Below are positions 6,822 to 9,313 of a stretch of 9,313 bases of DNA, piece after piece (within the stretch, counting starts at the first letter, position 1; every line of letters starts with the position of its first letter). This DNA is from Hungateiclostridiaceae bacterium UBA3922 (lineage in GTDB: Bacteria > Bacillota > Clostridia > Acetivibrionales > DTU013). The stretch lies in NCBI GenBank assembly GCA_002386045.1, contig DGEQ01000080.1:1-9313 (forward strand), written 5' to 3'. The position numbers and the translations under genes were made by a program. The notes under the pieces are model-generated. The model did not search any database. It was not told the origin of the DNA and saw nothing but the letters and a program-made list of their open reading frames with translations.

Positions 6822-6847
6822 ATTTATGCTTGTTTATATGCATAAAT
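6822..6847. repeat. AT-rich inverted repeat upstream of minC
   Basis: ATTTATGC (6822-6829) pairs perfectly with GCATAAAT (6840-6847) around a 10-base loop, 12 bases after the PBP2 stop codon. No T-run follows, so it is not an ordinary intrinsic terminator. It overlaps the candidate minC promoter and could be an operator, or chance in AT-rich DNA. Confidence 0.4.
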
Positions 6848-6858
6848 AATGTAATAAT
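6830..6858 (+). promoter_or_regulatory. Candidate promoter for minC
   Basis: TTGTTT (6830-6835) and AATAAT (6853-6858) have a 17-base spacing. The -10 matches at 5 of 6 positions but the -35 only at 3 of 6. It lies in the 87-base gap between PBP2 and minC and would allow the min genes to be expressed apart from the mre genes. Confidence 0.4.
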
Positions 6859-6897
6859 AGTTTATGTGAATCAATTCCGCTACAGGGGGTTCAGTCT

Positions 6898-7590
6898 ATG
6901 GAAGAAAGCATCGTAAGCTTCAAGGCCAAGGGCAATGAGCTTATATTGGTGATGCGGGAAGAAGACGACTTTGACAGGATACTGGAAAGCCTAGGCAGGA
7001 AGCTTGATTCATCAGGAAGGTTTTTCAGGGGCGCAAGCCTCGATGTGAGATATCGCGGGAAGAAGCTGAACGAAGAACAGGAACGGATCATATCGGAAAT
7101 GATCGCGGAAAAGGCTGCTGCTGAGATAGTAAGTTTCAGCGAAGACGAGGATCACCCGGAGCAGGACGATCCCCGGGACCATGAAGAGCCTGGCAGGACA
7201 AGGGACAAGCTCAGGATGAAGCTCCTGTACTTCAGGGGGCTGGAAGAAGGAATGACGAAGTTCCACAGGGGCACCGTCAGGTCCGGGACCCTTGTAAGCT
7301 ACGAGGGGAATGTCGTCATCCTGGGAGATGTGAACCCCGGCGGAGAAGTGGTCGCAGCCGGCAACGTGGTCGTTATGGGCTCGCTGCGCGGGCTGGTGCA
7401 TGCCGGCGCCGACGGGAACAAGGAAGCGATCGTTGCGGCATTGTCGCTGCAGCCGACACAGCTGCGCATAGCCGACGTCATAACGAGGCCACCGGATTCA
7501 GGCGAGCAGAAGCAGGGCATTTTGCCTGAAATAGCATTCGTAAAGGATGACATGGTTTACATTGAAACTTTCCTTCCGCAATACAAGTAA
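6898..7590 (+). CDS. minC: Septum site-determining protein MinC
   Basis: This 230-residue protein inhibits FtsZ polymerisation away from midcell and is brought to the membrane by MinD. An N-terminal FtsZ-inhibitory domain (about 1-78) is followed by a very acidic, proline-containing linker (about 79-105) and the C-terminal beta-helix domain (about 123-230). The C-terminal domain is diagnostic: HRGTVRSGTLVSYEGNVVIL (123-142), including the R128-S129-G130 turn used for MinD contact, then GDVNPGGEVVAAGNVVVMGSLRGLVHAG (143-170) and PTQLRIADVITRP (186-198). The ATG at 6898 has AGGGGG (6884-6889) 8 bases upstream. It is adjacent to minD but separated from it by a 128-base gap with a promoter. Confidence 0.96.
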   Translation: MEESIVSFKAKGNELILVMREEDDFDRILESLGRKLDSSGRFFRGASLDVRYRGKKLNEEQERIISEMIAEKAAAEIVSFSEDEDHPEQDDPRDHEEPGRTRDKLRMKLLYFRGLEEGMTKFHRGTVRSGTLVSYEGNVVILGDVNPGGEVVAAGNVVVMGSLRGLVHAGADGNKEAIVAALSLQPTQLRIADVITRPPDSGEQKQGILPEIAFVKDDMVYIETFLPQYK

Positions 7591-7616
7591 TTGTTTTTTT
7601 ACAAAAAATGCTTTAA

Positions 7617-7644
7617 TTGACAAAATACTTTTAACCTGTATATT
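7617..7644 (+). promoter_or_regulatory. Strong sigma-A type promoter before minD
   Basis: A perfect TTGACA (7617-7622) is followed after 16 bases by TATATT (7639-7644), 5 of 6 matches to TATAAT. Transcription would begin near 7651, leaving a leader of about 68 bases before minD. It is the best promoter match in the window and would drive minD, minE and the mgsA-family gene. Confidence 0.7.
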
Positions 7645-7718
7645 TTACATATGTATGAGATCCCAATAAACTGAGCGTCGCCGCAATCTGCCCATACAGG
7701 CGCATAGGAGGTATATGG

Positions 7719-8519
7719 ATGAGCGAAGTCATTGTTATCACATCAGGAAAAGGCGGGGTGGGCAAAACCACATCGACAGCGAACATAGGGACCGGTCTGG
7801 CATTGTCGGGCAGCAAGACAGTTTTGATCGATACTGATATCGGCCTGAGAAACCTCGATGTAGTGATGGGGCTCGAAAACAGGATCGTTTACGACCTCGT
7901 GGACGTAGTCGAGGGCAACTGCAGGGTCAAGCAGGCCCTCATAAAGGACAAGCGTTTCGACGGCCTTTACCTGATACCTGCTGCTCAGACCAGGGACAAG
8001 ACGGCAGTCAAGCCGGAGCAGATGATCAGGCTCTGTGATGAGCTGCGCGAGGAATTCGATTATGTGCTCATCGACTGCCCTGCCGGCATCGAACAGGGTT
8101 TCAGGAATGCGATAGCGGCTGCCGACAGGGCGATAGTCGTTACGACTCCCGAAGTCTCCGCCGTCAGGGACGCCGACAGGATCATCGGCCTGCTTGAGGC
8201 GAACGAGGTAAGGAACCCGAAGCTGTTGATCAACAGGTTGCGTGCCGATATGGTCAAAAGAGGAGACATGATGTCCATAGATGACATAATCGACATCCTG
8301 GCTATTGGACTCATAGGCGTCATTCCCGATGACGAAAAGATAGTCGTGTCGACCAACAGGGGCGAGCCTGCCATATGTGACAGCAAATCGTTGGCAGGAC
8401 AGGCTTTCAGGAATGTAGTCAGAAGGATAAAAGGCGAAGAAGTACCCTTTATGTCGTTCTCCGAGGACCAGGGCTTCGTGATGAAACTCAAAAAGCTGTT
8501 CGGCCTGAAAGCGAACTGA
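7719..8519 (+). CDS. minD: Septum site-determining ATPase MinD
   Basis: This 266-residue ParA/MinD-family ATPase binds the membrane in its ATP dimer form, recruits MinC, and is released when MinE stimulates hydrolysis. The deviant Walker A motif is GKGGVGKTT (10-18) with both lysines K11 and K16. D40 lies in the Walker A' segment DTDIGLRNLD (38-47). The LIDCPAGIEQGF motif is the Walker B region, and TTPEVSAVRDADR is the usual switch segment. The C-terminus, VMKLKKLFGLKAN, is the amphipathic membrane-targeting helix that separates MinD from Soj/ParA proteins. AGGAGG (7706-7711) lies 7 bases before the ATG. An overlapping ATG at 7715 is out of frame. minE follows 14 bases after the stop. Confidence 0.98.
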   Translation: MSEVIVITSGKGGVGKTTSTANIGTGLALSGSKTVLIDTDIGLRNLDVVMGLENRIVYDLVDVVEGNCRVKQALIKDKRFDGLYLIPAAQTRDKTAVKPEQMIRLCDELREEFDYVLIDCPAGIEQGFRNAIAAADRAIVVTTPEVSAVRDADRIIGLLEANEVRNPKLLINRLRADMVKRGDMMSIDDIIDILAIGLIGVIPDDEKIVVSTNRGEPAICDSKSLAGQAFRNVVRRIKGEEVPFMSFSEDQGFVMKLKKLFGLKAN

Positions 8520-8533
8520 AGGGGAGGTATACC

Positions 8534-8818
8534 ATGCTGCTCGACTTAAGAAAAATTTTCGGTAGATCAAAAAGTTCCAAGGATGTCGCAAAGGAAAGGC
8601 TCAAGCTGGTGCTGATCCATGACCGTGCCAACGTTTCGCCGCAATTTCTCGAGATGCTGAAAAGTGAGATCATAAAGGTCATCACGAATTACATGGATGT
8701 CGATGAAAGTGCCCTGGAAATACAGCTCACGAAAACCAGGAGCGACGACGGGCAGAGCGTGGTGCCGGCGCTGTACGCGAACATACCGATAAAGAATATC
8801 AGGAAAAGCGGGAAATAG
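8534..8818 (+). CDS. minE: Cell division topological specificity factor MinE
   Basis: This 94-residue protein stimulates MinD ATPase and drives its release from the membrane, producing the moving Min pattern. An N-terminal hydrophobic/basic membrane-binding stretch, MLLDLRKIFGR (1-11), is followed by the anti-MinCD region KDVAKERLKLVLIHDRANVSP (16-36) and the C-terminal topological specificity domain, ending in LYANIPIKNI (80-89). Length and motif order are standard. GGGGAGG (8521-8527) lies 6 bases before the ATG, and the gene is 14 bases from minD, so the pair is surely co-transcribed. Presence of MinE suggests the oscillating Min system, in contrast to the DivIVA/MinJ arrangement of Bacillus subtilis. 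Confidence 0.96.
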   Translation: MLLDLRKIFGRSKSSKDVAKERLKLVLIHDRANVSPQFLEMLKSEIIKVITNYMDVDESALEIQLTKTRSDDGQSVVPALYANIPIKNIRKSGK

Positions 8819-8832
8819 GGTATAAGCCAGAT

Positions 8833-9228
8833 ATGAACATAGCTCTGATCGCACATGACAATAAAAAGGAACTTATGGTCGACCTGTGCATAGCCTATAA
8901 GACCATACTGCAGAAACATACCCTTTACTCCACGGGGACAACTGCGTCGTTCATTGCAGAAGGTGCAGGACTGCAGGTGCACAGCGTATCGCCCGGCCTG
9001 CTTGGAGGAACGCAGCAGATAGCTGCGAGGGTATCTCTCAACGAGATCGACATGGTGGTGTTCCTGAGAGACCCGGTGGAAGGGCGGAGCAACGAGGCGG
9101 AAATGTATTCGCTGCTGAGGCTCTGCGATATGAACAACGTTCCTTTTGCCACCAATATAGCCACTGCCGAGGTGCTGATAAAAGGCCTTGAAAGGGGCGA
9201 CCTCCAGTGGCGTGAACATATCAGGTGA
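8833..9228 (+). CDS. mgsA: Methylglyoxal synthase family protein with altered active site
   Basis: This 131-residue protein is collinear with MgsA, which converts dihydroxyacetone phosphate to methylglyoxal and phosphate. Family landmarks are MNIALIAHDNKK (1-12), the phosphate loop STGTTASFI (33-41), LLGGTQQIAARV (56-67), RDPVEGRSNEAE (79-90), LLRLCDMNNVPFATNIATAEVLI (94-116) and the C-terminus GLERGDLQWRE typical of clostridial members. By hand alignment with E. coli MgsA, H19 (H8), K23 (K12) and T45/T47/T48 (T34/T36/T37) are kept. The catalytic D71 is T60, H98 is N87, D101 is E90, and phosphate-contacting S65 is P54. The frame is intact, so it is not a decayed gene. I infer that normal synthase activity is lost or strongly changed; a ligand-sensing role, as in the MGS-like domain of carbamoyl phosphate synthase, is possible. 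The gene starts 14 bases after minE with a weak ribosome binding site (AGGGT). The symbol gives the family only. Confidence 0.85.
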   Translation: MNIALIAHDNKKELMVDLCIAYKTILQKHTLYSTGTTASFIAEGAGLQVHSVSPGLLGGTQQIAARVSLNEIDMVVFLRDPVEGRSNEAEMYSLLRLCDMNNVPFATNIATAEVLIKGLERGDLQWREHIR

Positions 9229-9243
9229 TACAGCGGCAATTTG

Positions 9244-9266
9244 CATCAGATGTGCATTTTCTGATG
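9244..9266. repeat. Small inverted repeat after the mgsA-family gene
   Basis: CATCAGA (9244-9250) pairs with TCTGATG (9260-9266) around 9 bases. It lies just before the terminator and has no T-run; it may add 3'-end structure to the transcript. Confidence 0.4.
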
Positions 9267-9270
9267 GTAA

Positions 9271-9304
9271 AGACGCAGGCGGACGGCTGATGCCTGCGTT
9301 TTTC
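9271..9304 (+). terminator. Rho-independent terminator at the end of the min cluster
   Basis: ACGCAGGC (9273-9280) pairs perfectly with GCCTGCGT (9292-9299), and G9272-T9300 and A9271-T9301 can extend the stem. The loop is 11 bases, and the right arm runs into five T residues (9299-9303). It lies 42 bases after the mgsA-family stop codon, marking the end of the minD-minE-mgsA transcript. Confidence 0.8.
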
Positions 9305-9313
9305 ATGTCCGTA

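Noticed and set aside
7583..7600. ACAA-GTAA-TTGT followed by seven T residues as a minC terminator
   Set aside because: The stem is only 4 weak pairs and overlaps the minC stop codon, so it is unlikely to end transcription efficiently.
7743..8591. Reverse-strand open frame of 282 codons antisense to minD
   Set aside because: It covers an unambiguous minD, shows no family motif, and spans the minD-minE junction.

Overview
The window is a chromosomal block from a Gram-positive-type anaerobe, most likely a member of the Clostridia (Bacillota). The evidence is the gene order maf-radC-mreB-mreC-mreD-PBP2-minC-minD-minE-mgsA, strong AGGAGG-like ribosome binding sites, TTG starts, and MreC/MreD/MinC proteins of Firmicutes type. 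Codon use favours AGG for Arg and ATA for Ile, and base composition looks moderate. A finer taxonomic call is not supported. Every gene lies on the + strand.

Layout: (1) 1-423, the C-terminal OmpA-like peptidoglycan-binding domain of a MotB-type flagellar stator protein, cut by the window edge. (2) 421-680, a non-coding array of four hairpin repeats (about 60-66 bp period) plus a half unit, starting at the motB stop codon. (3) 814-2211, maf (nucleotide pyrophosphatase) and radC (JAMM-domain protein), with a good promoter just before radC. (4) 2251-6810, the elongation cluster mreB-mreC-mreD-PBP2. (5) 6898-8818, the division-site cluster minC-minD-minE; minD has its own near-consensus promoter. 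(6) 8833-9228, a methylglyoxal-synthase-family gene, followed by a rho-independent terminator at 9271-9304 that closes the run.

Functionally, MreB filaments with MreC/MreD and the class B penicillin-binding protein PBP2 build the lateral wall. MinC/MinD/MinE keep the FtsZ ring away from the poles; presence of MinE implies the oscillating Min system. Maf and RadC are frequent upstream neighbours of mreB.

Two things stand out. First, the MgsA-family protein keeps the family fold signature and the TGTT phosphate loop, but three residues aligned to the known active site (E. coli D71, H98, D101) are T60, N87 and E90, so it is probably not an ordinary methylglyoxal synthase. Second, the hairpin array shows compensatory base changes between units, which argues that the stems are selected or arise from a structured mobile element of the REP/BIME kind. 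The remaining genes look like intact, ordinary family members.
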